20,743 nucleotides of DNA from Actinomycetota bacterium (GTDB taxonomy: Bacteria > Actinomycetota > Thermoleophilia > UBA2241). Each line of letters begins with the position of its first letter. Within the stretch, counting starts at the first letter, position 1. The notes beneath the pieces are model-generated. The model searched no databases, had not been told where the DNA came from, and worked only from the letters and a program-made list of their open reading frames with translations. Positions 1-7,568 of this stretch are shown piece by piece. The stretch is taken from positions 1 through 20,743 of the forward strand of contig PLTW01000133.1 in the NCBI GenBank assembly GCA_003164655.1, written 5' to 3'. Made by a program: the position numbers and the translations under genes.

Positions 1-341
1 CGACCCCGAGCAGCGTCCCTTGCTGTTGACCGCCGAATATGGCGGCGGCCGCGGCGCGGCCGCCGCCTGACGGTCCCGCCGTCGCCGAACGAGCGCTGCA
101 GCCGGGGCCAGCGCGCGGCCGCCCCGGGGTCGGCGTACGACTCGTCGATCGGCGGTACGGTGCGGTGCAGCTCCGTTTCGATGGCGGCGAGATCGGACTT
201 GAGGTCGGCCAGGCGTTCGCGCAGCCGCGCGGAGCTGGACAGCGCGACGGCCAGCTCCGGATCGTCCTCGATGCCGAGGGCGTAGTCCAAGAGTCGATCG
301 TCGTCGAACGCGGCCCTCTGGTTATCGTTGCGATCGCTCAT
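1..341 (-). CDS. Probable anti-sigma factor, N-terminal part (cut by left edge)
   Basis: The start codon is the ATG at 341-339. It shares one base with the TGA stop of the sigma gene (TGATG), so the two are probably translationally coupled. The visible N-terminus is acidic and helical (DDDRLLDYALGIEDDPELA, then a Leu/Arg-rich amphipathic stretch). It has no HxxxCxxC zinc motif, so it is not a ZAS-type anti-sigma. The role, binding and inhibiting the neighbouring ECF sigma factor, is inferred from position and size. In the straight frame the last 30 or so visible residues become Arg-rich, while the frame shifted by one reads an Ala-rich hydrophobic stretch followed by IFGGQQQGTLLGV. The frame near the edge is therefore uncertain, and a frameshift is possible. 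The gene continues beyond base 1. Confidence 0.55.
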   Translation of the reverse strand, partial: MSDRNDNQRAAFDDDRLLDYALGIEDDPELAVALSSSARLRERLADLKSDLAAIETELHRTVPPIDESYADPGAAARWPRLQRSFGDGGTVRRRPRRGRRHIRRSTARDAARG

Positions 342-982
342 CACTCAGGTACCTCAAAAGCCATATGCCCCGAATCGCCGAGGCTAGTCCCCTCGTCTGG
401 TCCGTCGCCGCCGCCAGGCTCCGCCGGCGTCGTCAAGGCGAGCCGCAGGCGGGCCAGAGCGGTGTGCAGCCGCGACTTGACCGTGCCGGTCGGCACGCCC
501 TGGCAGCGGGCGATCTCGTCGAGCGACAGGTCGGCGAAAAAGCGCAGGGCAACAGCTTCGCGAAACTCCGGGGCGAGCGCCTGCAGGGCGTCGCGCAGGC
601 GCCGATCGCCGGTCGGGGGTTCGGGGGCCGGCGCCGCGTCGGGCGGTGCGGAGTCGGTGAGGCGGCTCAGGAGCCGCAGACGGCTCCTGCGTCGCCTGCC
701 CAGGTCGTGCCCGGTGTTGACGATCACCTGGTAGAACCAGCCGAGGAACGTCTCCTCGCGCGGCAGCGTCGCCCGGAACACCTTGACGAACACCTCCTGG
801 ACCCCGTCGTCTACGTCGTCGCACATGCCCTGCACAAAGAGGATCTCGCGGGCGCGGGGAGCGTAGAGTCGAAAGAACTCGGCGCGCGCCTCGGGTGTGC
901 CGCGCCGCAGCCGCGCAAGCAGACCGGGGGGCAGGCCTTCGATCCTCGTCCTCCTCACAAGGGAGACGCGGCGGCCGCGCAC
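341..982 (-). CDS. ECF-type RNA polymerase sigma factor
   Basis: This 213-residue protein is a sigma-70 factor of the extracytoplasmic-function type. It would direct RNA polymerase to a small regulon under control of the partner encoded just downstream. Region 2 lies at about residues 22-95 (EARAEFFRLYAPRAREILF, then QEVFVKVFRA and FLGWFYQVIVNTGHD, the -10 recognition helix). Region 4 lies at about residues 125-180 (ALAPEFREAVALRFFADLS, then the helix-turn-helix DEIARCQGVPTGTVKSRLHTA). The linker is Pro/Ala-rich, as usual. The start is placed at the GTG at 982. No good Shine-Dalgarno precedes it, and an in-frame GTG at 958 is an alternative. A TATACT box sits at 1014-1009. The family call is secure, but the target and signal are unknown. 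Confidence 0.9.
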   Translation of the reverse strand: MRGRRVSLVRRTRIEGLPPGLLARLRRGTPEARAEFFRLYAPRAREILFVQGMCDDVDDGVQEVFVKVFRATLPREETFLGWFYQVIVNTGHDLGRRRRSRLRLLSRLTDSAPPDAAPAPEPPTGDRRLRDALQALAPEFREAVALRFFADLSLDEIARCQGVPTGTVKSRLHTALARLRLALTTPAEPGGGDGPDEGTSLGDSGHMAFEVPE

Positions 983-1008
983 GAGGTTCGCGGCGCCCGG
1001 ACGAGGCC

Positions 1009-1014
1009 AGTATA
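1009..1014 (-). promoter_or_regulatory. -10 box of the sigma/anti-sigma operon
   Basis: TATACT on the minus strand lies about 26 bases upstream of the GTG at 982. No convincing -35 was found 16-18 bases further upstream, so it could be read as an extended or activator-dependent promoter. Confidence 0.4.
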
Positions 1015-1053
1015 GCGCGCTCGCGCGGCGGCCCCGTCGACGACCAGCGCCTC

Positions 1054-1968
1054 TCAGTCGAACCCGAGCAGGACCACCTCTTCTTCGAGGCGCACCCCGA
1101 AGTGTTCGAACACACGACGGCGTACCTCGCCGGCGACGCGCCGGATGTCGTCGGCGCCCGCGCCCGGATGGGCGACGATGAAGTTGGCGTGGTCACGGCT
1201 GACCTCGGCCTTGCCGAAGCGGAATCCCTTGAGACCCAGCTCGTCGATGAGTTTGGCGGCGGGCAGCTCGCGCGACGGGTTCTTGAAGTAGCTGCCGCAC
1301 GAGGCGTACTCGAGCGGGTGCTTGCCGCGCCGCAGCTCGGCGTCACGGGCGATCTCGTCGAGCAGCGTGTTGCGCTGCCCGGCGCAAAGCGCGAAGGTGG
1401 CCTCGAGGACCACCCCGCGAGGATTGCCCTTGAGGCCGCTCGTGCGGTAGCCGAGTGCGAGATCGGCGGGCCCCGCGAGGTACTCGTCGCGGTCGGCCAG
1501 CACGCGGGCGCGCACGAGGGCGTCGCCGACTGCGCGTCCGTAGGCGCCGGCGTTGCCGACCACGGCGCCGCCCACCGACCCCGGGATGTTGCCGGCGAAC
1601 TCCAGGCCGGCCAGGCCGCGCTGCGCAAGGTCGAGGACGACGTTGGGCAGCACCGCGCCGGCGCCGGCGGTCAGGAGCTCGCCGTCGAGGCTTGTGTCGC
1701 CATTGCGGGCCAGCACGACAAGACCCCGGATGCCGCGATCGCTGACCAGAACGTTGGTCGCCTGGCCCAGGACCGTGACCGGCAGATCGAGCTCGCGGCC
1801 CATGACGACCGCGTGCCGCAGGGCCTCGGTCCGCGACGCCGTGTACAGGTACTCGGCCGGTCCGCCCACCCGGTAGGCGCAGTGCGGCCCGACCGGCACG
1901 TCGCGCTGCAGACCCGGCAGCTCGCGTTCGAGGATCTCGCCGACGCGGGGGTTGGGGCTGTCGTTCAT
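1054..1968 (-). CDS. murB: UDP-N-acetylenolpyruvoylglucosamine reductase
   Basis: MurB is a cytoplasmic flavoenzyme. It reduces UDP-GlcNAc-enolpyruvate with NADPH to UDP-N-acetylmuramate, the second committed step of peptidoglycan precursor synthesis. The 304-residue length is normal. The FAD-binding part has YRVGGPAEYLY, LGQATNVLVSDRGIRG and AGLEFAGNIPGSVGGAVVGN. The C-terminal substrate domain has YRTSGLK, CGSYFKNP with the proton-donor Ser at about residue 226, GKAEVSRDHANFIV and a terminal LEEEVVLLG carrying the catalytic Glu. The short loop layout points to the type II (Bacillus/Thermotoga-like) form. ATG 1968 is chosen because GGGAAGGAA precedes it at good spacing, and a -10 box lies at 2005-2000. 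It stands alone, without the usual mur neighbours, and is divergent from the sulfur block. Confidence 0.95.
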   Translation of the reverse strand: MNDSPNPRVGEILERELPGLQRDVPVGPHCAYRVGGPAEYLYTASRTEALRHAVVMGRELDLPVTVLGQATNVLVSDRGIRGLVVLARNGDTSLDGELLTAGAGAVLPNVVLDLAQRGLAGLEFAGNIPGSVGGAVVGNAGAYGRAVGDALVRARVLADRDEYLAGPADLALGYRTSGLKGNPRGVVLEATFALCAGQRNTLLDEIARDAELRRGKHPLEYASCGSYFKNPSRELPAAKLIDELGLKGFRFGKAEVSRDHANFIVAHPGAGADDIRRVAGEVRRRVFEHFGVRLEEEVVLLGFD

Positions 1969-1999
1969 CGTTCCTTCCCGACAATCGCTGCGTCCGGTG

Positions 2000-2005
2000 A
2001 TTATG
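2000..2005 (-). promoter_or_regulatory. -10 box of murB
   Basis: CATAAT on the minus strand (five of six to TATAAT) lies about 32 bases before the murB ATG. This would leave a leader of roughly 25 nt carrying the GGGAAGGAA ribosome-binding site. The -35 is weak. Confidence 0.4.
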
Positions 2006-2079
2006 ACACCCGCGGGCCATGAGCCCCAGGCCCGCGTTCCGCCGACCCGCGACTCTGTCCCACTGCTGCCGGCCACTGC

Positions 2080-2108
2080 TTGACGTCCCTTGTCTCGTGG
2101 GGTAAAGT
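2080..2108 (+). promoter_or_regulatory. Sigma-70-type promoter of the Rrf2-metY operon
   Basis: TTGACG at 2080-2085 and TAAAGT at 2103-2108 are separated by 17 bases. This is the best-formed promoter in the window. The predicted transcript start is near 2115, just before or inside a short palindrome. Confidence 0.65.
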
Positions 2109-2115
2109 ACGCTAC

Positions 2116-2125
2116 TCCTGTAGGA
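2116..2125 (+). promoter_or_regulatory. Candidate Rrf2 operator
   Basis: TCCTGTAGGA is a perfect palindrome with arms TCCT and AGGA. It lies between the -10 box and the ribosome-binding site (GGGAG, 2130-2134) of the Rrf2 gene. Autorepression through a dyad at the transcript start is common in the Rrf2 family. The assignment here is inferred only from position and symmetry. Confidence 0.4.
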
Positions 2126-2142
2126 AATAGGGAGATTACACT

Positions 2143-2559
2143 GTGCACATCTCGACCCGATGTCGCTACGCGATCAAGGCGCTCGTTCGTCTCGCCTTGT
2201 CGTATGGCGGCGCGCCCGTCCAGTCCCGCGACATCGCGGCGTTCGGCAACATCCCCGTGAAATACCTGGAGCAGGTCATGCACGACCTTCGCCAGGGCGG
2301 GCTGGTGACGAGCACGCGCGGCAAGAACGGCGGTTACGTGCTCGCCCGGCCGCCCAACGCCGTCAGCTTCGCGCAGGTGCGCGAGCTGGTCGACGGGCCG
2401 TTCGCCAACCCCGAGCGAACGCCCGGCGCCGGTCAGGCCGACGCCCTCGTAGAGCCCGTGTGGCACGACGTCCGTGAAGCGGTCCGTGAGGTCCTGGCCG
2501 GTGCCACCATCGGCGCCGCCGCGGAGCGCGCCCGGTCGACTCAAATGTACGCGATCTGA
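2143..2559 (+). CDS. Rrf2-family transcriptional regulator (CymR-like)
   Basis: This 138-residue winged-helix regulator has the full Rrf2 layout. It begins MHISTRCRYAIKALVRLAL, continues with the recognition helix (IPVKYLEQVMHDLRQGGLV), and has the wing STRGKNGGYVLARPP at about residues 57-71. A dimerisation helix forms the C-terminus. It lacks the three clustered cysteines of IscR and NsrR, having only Cys7, so it probably does not bind an Fe-S cluster. It therefore resembles CymR-type regulators of sulfur metabolism. The start is GTG 2143, with GGGAG nine bases upstream. metY follows 36 bases later, which supports a role in controlling methionine/cysteine synthesis. The target and effector are inferred. 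Confidence 0.85.
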   Translation: MHISTRCRYAIKALVRLALSYGGAPVQSRDIAAFGNIPVKYLEQVMHDLRQGGLVTSTRGKNGGYVLARPPNAVSFAQVRELVDGPFANPERTPGAGQADALVEPVWHDVREAVREVLAGATIGAAAERARSTQMYAI

Positions 2560-2595
2560 AAGCCAAAAAGGCACCACTATCCCCCTGGAGTGACG

Positions 2596-3891
<1,296 letters not shown>

Positions 3892-3910
3892 AGCGTCCGC
3901 GCGACTCAAG

Positions 3911-3948
3911 CGAGGCGGGGGTGCGCCGTTTGGCGTCCCCCCGCCTCG
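3911..3948 (+). terminator. Long GC-rich hairpin between metY and metX
   Basis: The arms CGAGGCGGGGG (3911-3921) and CCCCCGCCTCG (3938-3948) are an 11-bp perfect match. An inner CGCC/GGCG pair closes a GTTT loop. No U-run follows, so it is a hairpin-only terminator or a processing/stability element at the end of the metY transcript. It resembles the hairpin at 14275-14309. Confidence 0.6.
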
Positions 3949-3954
3949 AGCGCG

Positions 3955-3960
3955 TAGAAT
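3955..3960 (+). promoter_or_regulatory. -10 box of metX (probably leaderless)
   Basis: TAGAAT is followed by nine bases and then the metX ATG at 3970. The predicted start of transcription would fall within a few bases of the start codon, and no Shine-Dalgarno is present. Confidence 0.45.
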
Positions 3961-3969
3961 CGTTCGCTG

Positions 3970-5217
3970 ATGGATCCGAACCGCCGCGACAGCAGCAGTG
4001 CGGCGACGGCGGGCACGTCGCAGATAGGCGACGTGCCGATCGTCGCCGATCCCGAGGCCGGCTCCGCCGGCCTCGTCCAGGCGCGCCATGTCACGGTCGC
4101 GGCCCCGCCGCACACCCTGGCCCTCGAAGGCGGCCAGTCGCTCGGACCCATCACCGTGGCCTACGAGACCTACGGCGAGTTGAGCGAGCGCCGCGACAAC
4201 GCCGTCCTGGTCTTTCACGCACTCTCGGGCGACGCTCACGTCGCCGGCCGCCACAAACCCGACGACAAGCGCCTGGGCTGGTGGGACATGCTGGTCGGGC
4301 CCGGCAAAGCGCTCGACACCGAGCGCTACTTCGTGATCTGCGCCAACGTGCTCGGCGGCTGCAACGGCACGACCGGGCCGGCGAGCATCGACCCGGCCAC
4401 CGGCGCCCAGTTCGGCACGAGCTTTCCCATCATCACCATCGCCGACATCGTCGACGTGCAGGCGCTGCTGCTCGACGAGCTCGGCATTCCCAAGCTGCTG
4501 GCGACGATCGGCGGCTCGATGGGCGGCATGGCGGCGCTGCAGTTCGCCGTCGCCTATCCGCAGCGCACGCACGGCGTGATCGCCATCGCCACGGCCGCCC
4601 AGCAGTCGGCCCAGGCGATCGCCTTCAACGAGGTCGGCCGCCAGGCGATCATGGCCGACCCGCACTGGCGCGGCGGGTACTACTACGGGCACAAGCTGCC
4701 GCGCCGCGGCCTATCGGTGGCGCGCATGATCGGACACATCACCTACCTGTCCGACGTCGCCATGCGCGAGAAGTTCGGTCGCCGGCTGCAGGAGCTGCAC
4801 GACTACTCGTTCACGTTCTCGGCCGACTTCGAGGTAGAAAGCTACCTGCACTATCAGGGCATGGCTTTCACCGATCGCTTTGACGCCAACAGTTACCTGT
4901 ACATCACGCGGGCGATCGACTACTTCGACCTCGCCCGCGGCAAGGCCAGCCTCGCCGAGGCGCTGCGTCACACGCAGGCGCGGTTCCTGGTCATGTCGTT
5001 TTCGAGTGACGGGCTGCACCCGCCGTACCAGCTCAAGCAGATCGTGAGCGCGCTGCGCGCGACCCACAAGCACGTGAGCTACTACGAGGTGCAGTCCGAC
5101 TTTGGCCACGACTCGTTCCTGTTGGAGCGCTTCAAGATGGAGGGCGTCATCTCGAGCTTTCTGGCCAGCAGCGCCGCCACCTTCACGCCGCGCGCCGCGG
5201 CCGGCGGCTCGGTCTAG
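3970..5217 (+). CDS. metX: Homoserine O-acetyltransferase
   Basis: MetX transfers an acetyl group from acetyl-CoA to L-homoserine, supplying the substrate of the adjacent MetY. It is an alpha/beta hydrolase of 415 residues. It shows the family motif NVLGGCNGTTGP, the nucleophile elbow GGSMGGMAALQ (Ser183), SFSSDGLHPP with the acid Asp347, and FGHDSFLLE with His380. The first 40 or so residues form a low-complexity extension (SSSAATAGTSQIGD) not needed for the fold, so a later start cannot be excluded. ATG 3970 is kept because a TAGAAT -10 box lies nine bases upstream, as expected for a leaderless transcript. metW follows after 33 bases, the classical metXW pairing. Some family members use succinyl-CoA, and specificity was not tested here. 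Confidence 0.94.
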   Translation: MDPNRRDSSSAATAGTSQIGDVPIVADPEAGSAGLVQARHVTVAAPPHTLALEGGQSLGPITVAYETYGELSERRDNAVLVFHALSGDAHVAGRHKPDDKRLGWWDMLVGPGKALDTERYFVICANVLGGCNGTTGPASIDPATGAQFGTSFPIITIADIVDVQALLLDELGIPKLLATIGGSMGGMAALQFAVAYPQRTHGVIAIATAAQQSAQAIAFNEVGRQAIMADPHWRGGYYYGHKLPRRGLSVARMIGHITYLSDVAMREKFGRRLQELHDYSFTFSADFEVESYLHYQGMAFTDRFDANSYLYITRAIDYFDLARGKASLAEALRHTQARFLVMSFSSDGLHPPYQLKQIVSALRATHKHVSYYEVQSDFGHDSFLLERFKMEGVISSFLASSAATFTPRAAAGGSV

Positions 5218-5250
5218 GGACTCGGGCGGGGCAGCTCGGGAGAGACGATC

Positions 5251-5862
5251 ATGGACCGCTTCGACTACCGGTTGATCGTGGAGATGGTCCCCGATGGGGC
5301 CACTGTGCTCGACCTCGGCTGCGGCGATGGCGAGCTGCTCGCCGAGCTCGTGCGCGACAAGCATGTGCGCGGCAGCGGCGTCGATGTCGACCCCGCCGCC
5401 GTCGAGGCCTGCGTGGGCAAGGGCCTTTCGGTCTTCCACGGCGACCTCGACGAGGGCCTCGCCGACTATCTCGACGGCTCGATCGACGTCGTCATCCTGA
5501 GCTTCAGCCTGCAGCAGCTGCGCCGGCCCCGCATGCTGGTGCGCGAGATGGCCCGCGTCGGCCGGCTGGCCATCGTGAGCTTTCCGAACTTCGCTCACTG
5601 GTCGGTGCGCGGCCAGTTGTTCGTGCAGGGGCGCATGCCCGTATCGGGCGATCTGCCCTACCAGTGGTACGAGACGCCCAACATTCACCTGTGCACGGTG
5701 AACGACTTTCGCGACCTGTGCCGCCGCGAAGGACTGCGCATCGAGCGCGAGGCCTACCTGAACCGCCTCGACCGGCCCGCTCGCGGCCTGCGCCGGCCCA
5801 ACCTCACGGCGCGCGTAGCCGTTTTTGCGGTCGCGCGCGTGGGGCCTGCCCCGGCCGGCTAG
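5251..5862 (+). CDS. metW: MetW, methionine biosynthesis methyltransferase-like protein
   Basis: MetW proteins are class I SAM-dependent methyltransferase folds. They occur next to metX and are needed for or enhance MetX activity in several bacteria; their own reaction is not settled. The 203-residue protein begins MDRFDYRLIVEMVPDGATVLDLGCGD (shown in part), where LDLGCGDGELL is the SAM-binding motif I at about residues 20-30. It continues with GVDVDPAAVEACV and the MetW-typical stretches VSFPNFAHWSVRGQL and YETPNIHLCTVNDF. GGGAGAG at 5238-5244 fits ATG 5251. It ends in the metXW transcript, followed directly by a hairpin. Confidence 0.93.
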   Translation: MDRFDYRLIVEMVPDGATVLDLGCGDGELLAELVRDKHVRGSGVDVDPAAVEACVGKGLSVFHGDLDEGLADYLDGSIDVVILSFSLQQLRRPRMLVREMARVGRLAIVSFPNFAHWSVRGQLFVQGRMPVSGDLPYQWYETPNIHLCTVNDFRDLCRREGLRIEREAYLNRLDRPARGLRRPNLTARVAVFAVARVGPAPAG

Positions 5863-5896
5863 GGCCGCCGACGCCGCCGACACTCGGCGGCGGCCC
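5862..5896 (+). terminator. Terminator-like hairpin after metW
   Basis: The inner perfect stem is GCCGCCGA (5873-5880) with TCGGCGGC (5884-5891), closing a CAC loop. An outer GGGCC (5862-5866) pairs with GGCCC (5892-5896). It starts at the last base of the metW stop codon. No U-run follows. Confidence 0.6.
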
Positions 5897-5950
5897 GCCG
5901 CCCGGCCTGGTCACCCCCGCGCCGTTACCGACGTCAACGGGCCCGCCGGG

Positions 5951-5979
5951 TTTCAATCGGCGGAGTCTCTGCGTACACT
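5951..5979 (+). promoter_or_regulatory. Promoter of the cold-shock gene
   Basis: TTTCAA (5951-5956) and TACACT (5974-5979) are 17 bases apart. The predicted start near 5986 gives a leader of about 117 nt before the csp GTG. Long leaders are typical of cspA-type messages, where they act in cold-dependent folding and translation. Confidence 0.4.
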
Positions 5980-6102
5980 AACGTGTGGCGCATCCAGGGA
6001 TAGCAATGGCCGGACGCACAGCTGCGCCGCACCCGGCCGAGCGCAACCGTAGCCCTCGCACGTGTCGGCATGCGGGCACGCTCCAGAACTTAGGAGGAAC
6101 AG

Positions 6103-6531
6103 GTGCCTCAAGGTACAGTCAAGTGGTTCTCGACGCAGAAGGGCTACGGGTTCATCACACAGGATGAAGGTGGCGACATCTTCGTGCACGTCACCGGTCT
6201 CGCTCCCGGCACGGCCGGACTCGACGAGAACCAGCGGGTCGAGTTCGAACTGAGCGAGGGCCGCAAGGGTCCGCAGGCCACCGACGTCAAGGCGGCCTCC
6301 GCTGCCGCCCCCGCCCGTGCTCGTTTCTTCGGCGGCCGCCGTGGGGCGGACCGAAGTGGCGGCGGGTCCGCCTCCGTCGCCCAGACAAAAAAGGGGAGAA
6401 GGCATGGTCGACAACATCGCCTGGCTCGGGCACGACTCGTTTCGCATCAGCGGCTCGAAGACCGTCTACATCGACCCCTGGCACATCGCCGCCGGCGCGC
6501 CGCCGGCCGACATCGTCCTTGTCACCCATGA
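6103..6531 (+). CDS. Cold-shock protein with an unusual C-terminal extension
   Basis: Residues 1-67 are a standard CspA-type OB fold that binds single-stranded RNA/DNA. It has GTVKWFSTQKGYGFITQDEG with RNP1 KGYGFI, then DIFVHVTGL (RNP2) and VEFELSEGRKGPQATDV. The start is GTG 6103, preceded by a strong TAGGAGG. Normal Csps stop at 65-70 residues. Here the frame stays open to 142 residues, first through an Ala/Arg/Gly-rich linker. It then runs 128 bases into the next gene, where the translation (Arg/His-rich) looks like a shadow of the hydrolase. The stop codon is either lost by mutation or sequence error, or the tail is real. The domain is secure; the end is not. Confidence 0.85.
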   Translation: MPQGTVKWFSTQKGYGFITQDEGGDIFVHVTGLAPGTAGLDENQRVEFELSEGRKGPQATDVKAASAAAPARARFFGGRRGADRSGGGSASVAQTKKGRRHGRQHRLARARLVSHQRLEDRLHRPLAHRRRRAAGRHRPCHP

Positions 6532-7036
6532 GCACTCCGACCACTTCGACCCGGACGACATCGCCCGGGTGTCTCGGCCGTCGACCGTGCTTGTGGGCCC
6601 GGCCGAAGTCACGGGGCAGGTCGCGGGCGACACGCGCACCGTGGCGCCGGGCGACGTGCTGACGGTCGCCGGCGTGACGATCCGCGCCGTGCCGGCCTAC
6701 AACACCGACAAGTTTCGCGAACCCGGCGTCGTGTTCCACCCGCGGAGCGACGCCAAGGTTGGCTATGTGGTGGAGCTCGACGGTATGACCTACTATCACG
6801 CCGGCGACACCGATGTGATCGACGAGATGAGCGAGATCGACGTCGACGTGGCCATGATCCCCGTCAGCGGCACGTATGTCATGACCGCCGACGAGGCGGC
6901 GCGCGCCTGCGGGAAGCTGCGCGCCGGGGTGGTGATCCCCATGCACTACGGCACCATCGTGGGGTCGCTCGCCGATGCCGAGCGTCTGGCCGAGCTCTGT
7001 CCGCTGCCGGTCGAGATCCTGCCGGTCAGTACCTGA
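6404..7036 (+). CDS. Metal-dependent hydrolase, UPF0173/UlaG-like metallo-beta-lactamase fold
   Basis: This 210-residue cytosolic protein has the metallo-beta-lactamase fold of the UPF0173 (YtkL-like) group. The metal site HxHxDH is THEHSDHFD, with His42, His44, Asp46 and His47. Later ligands are in YYHAGDTDVIDEM and IPMHYGTIVGS. The N-terminus NIAWLGHDSFRISG is the usual first strand. The family is widespread and the physiological substrate is unknown. The start at ATG 6404 is supported by AAGGGGAGAAGG just upstream. The gene overlaps the cold-shock reading frame by 128 bases in a different frame and may share its transcript. A hairpin spans its stop codon. Confidence 0.9.
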   Translation: MVDNIAWLGHDSFRISGSKTVYIDPWHIAAGAPPADIVLVTHEHSDHFDPDDIARVSRPSTVLVGPAEVTGQVAGDTRTVAPGDVLTVAGVTIRAVPAYNTDKFREPGVVFHPRSDAKVGYVVELDGMTYYHAGDTDVIDEMSEIDVDVAMIPVSGTYVMTADEAARACGKLRAGVVIPMHYGTIVGSLADAERLAELCPLPVEILPVST

Positions 7037-7043
7037 CCGGCAG
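7019..7043 (+). terminator. Hairpin across the hydrolase stop codon
   Basis: CTGCCGGTCA (7019-7028) and TGACCGGCAG (7034-7043) form a perfect 10-bp stem with a five-base loop. The TGA stop is inside the right arm. It sits between convergent genes, so it could serve both strands. It lacks a U-run. Confidence 0.5.
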
Positions 7044-7141
7044 GTCGACGGGCGGCGCCGAACCTCGCCGGCGTTGCCGAGGAACGCCGAAGATCGGGGC
7101 GATGCCGAGAAGCGCCACGGCGTCGCGGCCAGGCTCGGGGG

Positions 7142-7351
7142 CTAGACCGGGTCTTCCTCGATGACGATCGCGTCTTCGGGACAGGCTTCCTCGGCCCGTC
7201 GCACGCACTCCCAAAGAGTGGGGTGCGGTTCGGGCTCGAGGACGTCGGCGAGACCGTCGGACTCGCGAATGACAAACACCTCGGGGCAGACCGCCTCGCA
7301 GGCGGCAGCGCCGGTGCACTTGTCGTAGTCGATGCGCACGCGCATGCCCAT
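7142..7351 (-). CDS. Small one-cluster ferredoxin (Pyrococcus/Thermotoga type), probably [3Fe-4S]
   Basis: This is a 69-residue soluble electron carrier. Its pattern is KCTGAAACEAVCPEVF near the start and EACPEDAI near the end. By comparison with the Pyrococcus furiosus ferredoxin family, Cys12, Cys18 and Cys57 would be cluster ligands, and Cys22 and Cys49 match the disulfide pair. The fourth ligand position (Asp or Cys in relatives) is Ala15 here, which favours a three-iron cluster. ATG 7351 is used, though Met3 (7345) is possible. TAGACT lies six bases upstream with no Shine-Dalgarno, suggesting a leaderless message. It is divergent from the peroxiredoxin gene, 217 bases away. The redox partner is unknown. 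Confidence 0.88.
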   Translation of the reverse strand: MGMRVRIDYDKCTGAAACEAVCPEVFVIRESDGLADVLEPEPHPTLWECVRRAEEACPEDAIVIEEDPV

Positions 7352-7357
7352 ACACGC

Positions 7358-7363
7358 AGTCTA
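7358..7363 (-). promoter_or_regulatory. -10 box of the ferredoxin gene
   Basis: TAGACT on the minus strand lies only six bases before the ATG at 7351, so transcription would begin at or next to the start codon. No clear -35 was seen. Confidence 0.4.
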
Positions 7364-7568
7364 CGCCATGGCCAACGACGGTGGCCGCTGCGCACGGCGA
7401 GCGCCGGCAGTCGCGTGCCGCGGGCGGAGATCGCCGGGAGCTCCTGGGCTGCCGGGCCGGCGCGCCCGTTGCGGGCGGCCGCACGGGTTGGCAATCGGGC
7501 AGCGGGGTACGAAGGCCCATGACAGGAAGGGTCCGCGGGTGCGAACGCGGCGCGACTGGGGAGGGGCA

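Noticed and set aside
2590..2595. GTG at 2590 as the metY start
   Set aside because: It overlaps the GGAG that is well spaced for ATG 2596, and it adds only two residues.
3892..3969. SAM or other methionine riboswitch before metX
   Set aside because: The gap holds one simple hairpin and a -10 box close to the ATG, with no room or motif for a known SAM-riboswitch fold.
6380..6410. Programmed -1 frameshift at A AAA AAG in the csp tail, with a Shine-Dalgarno-like GGGGAG after it
   Set aside because: The heptamer is in the right phase, but a -1 shift leads into a frame that is neither the hydrolase nor a recognisable protein. The purine run is explained as the hydrolase ribosome-binding site.
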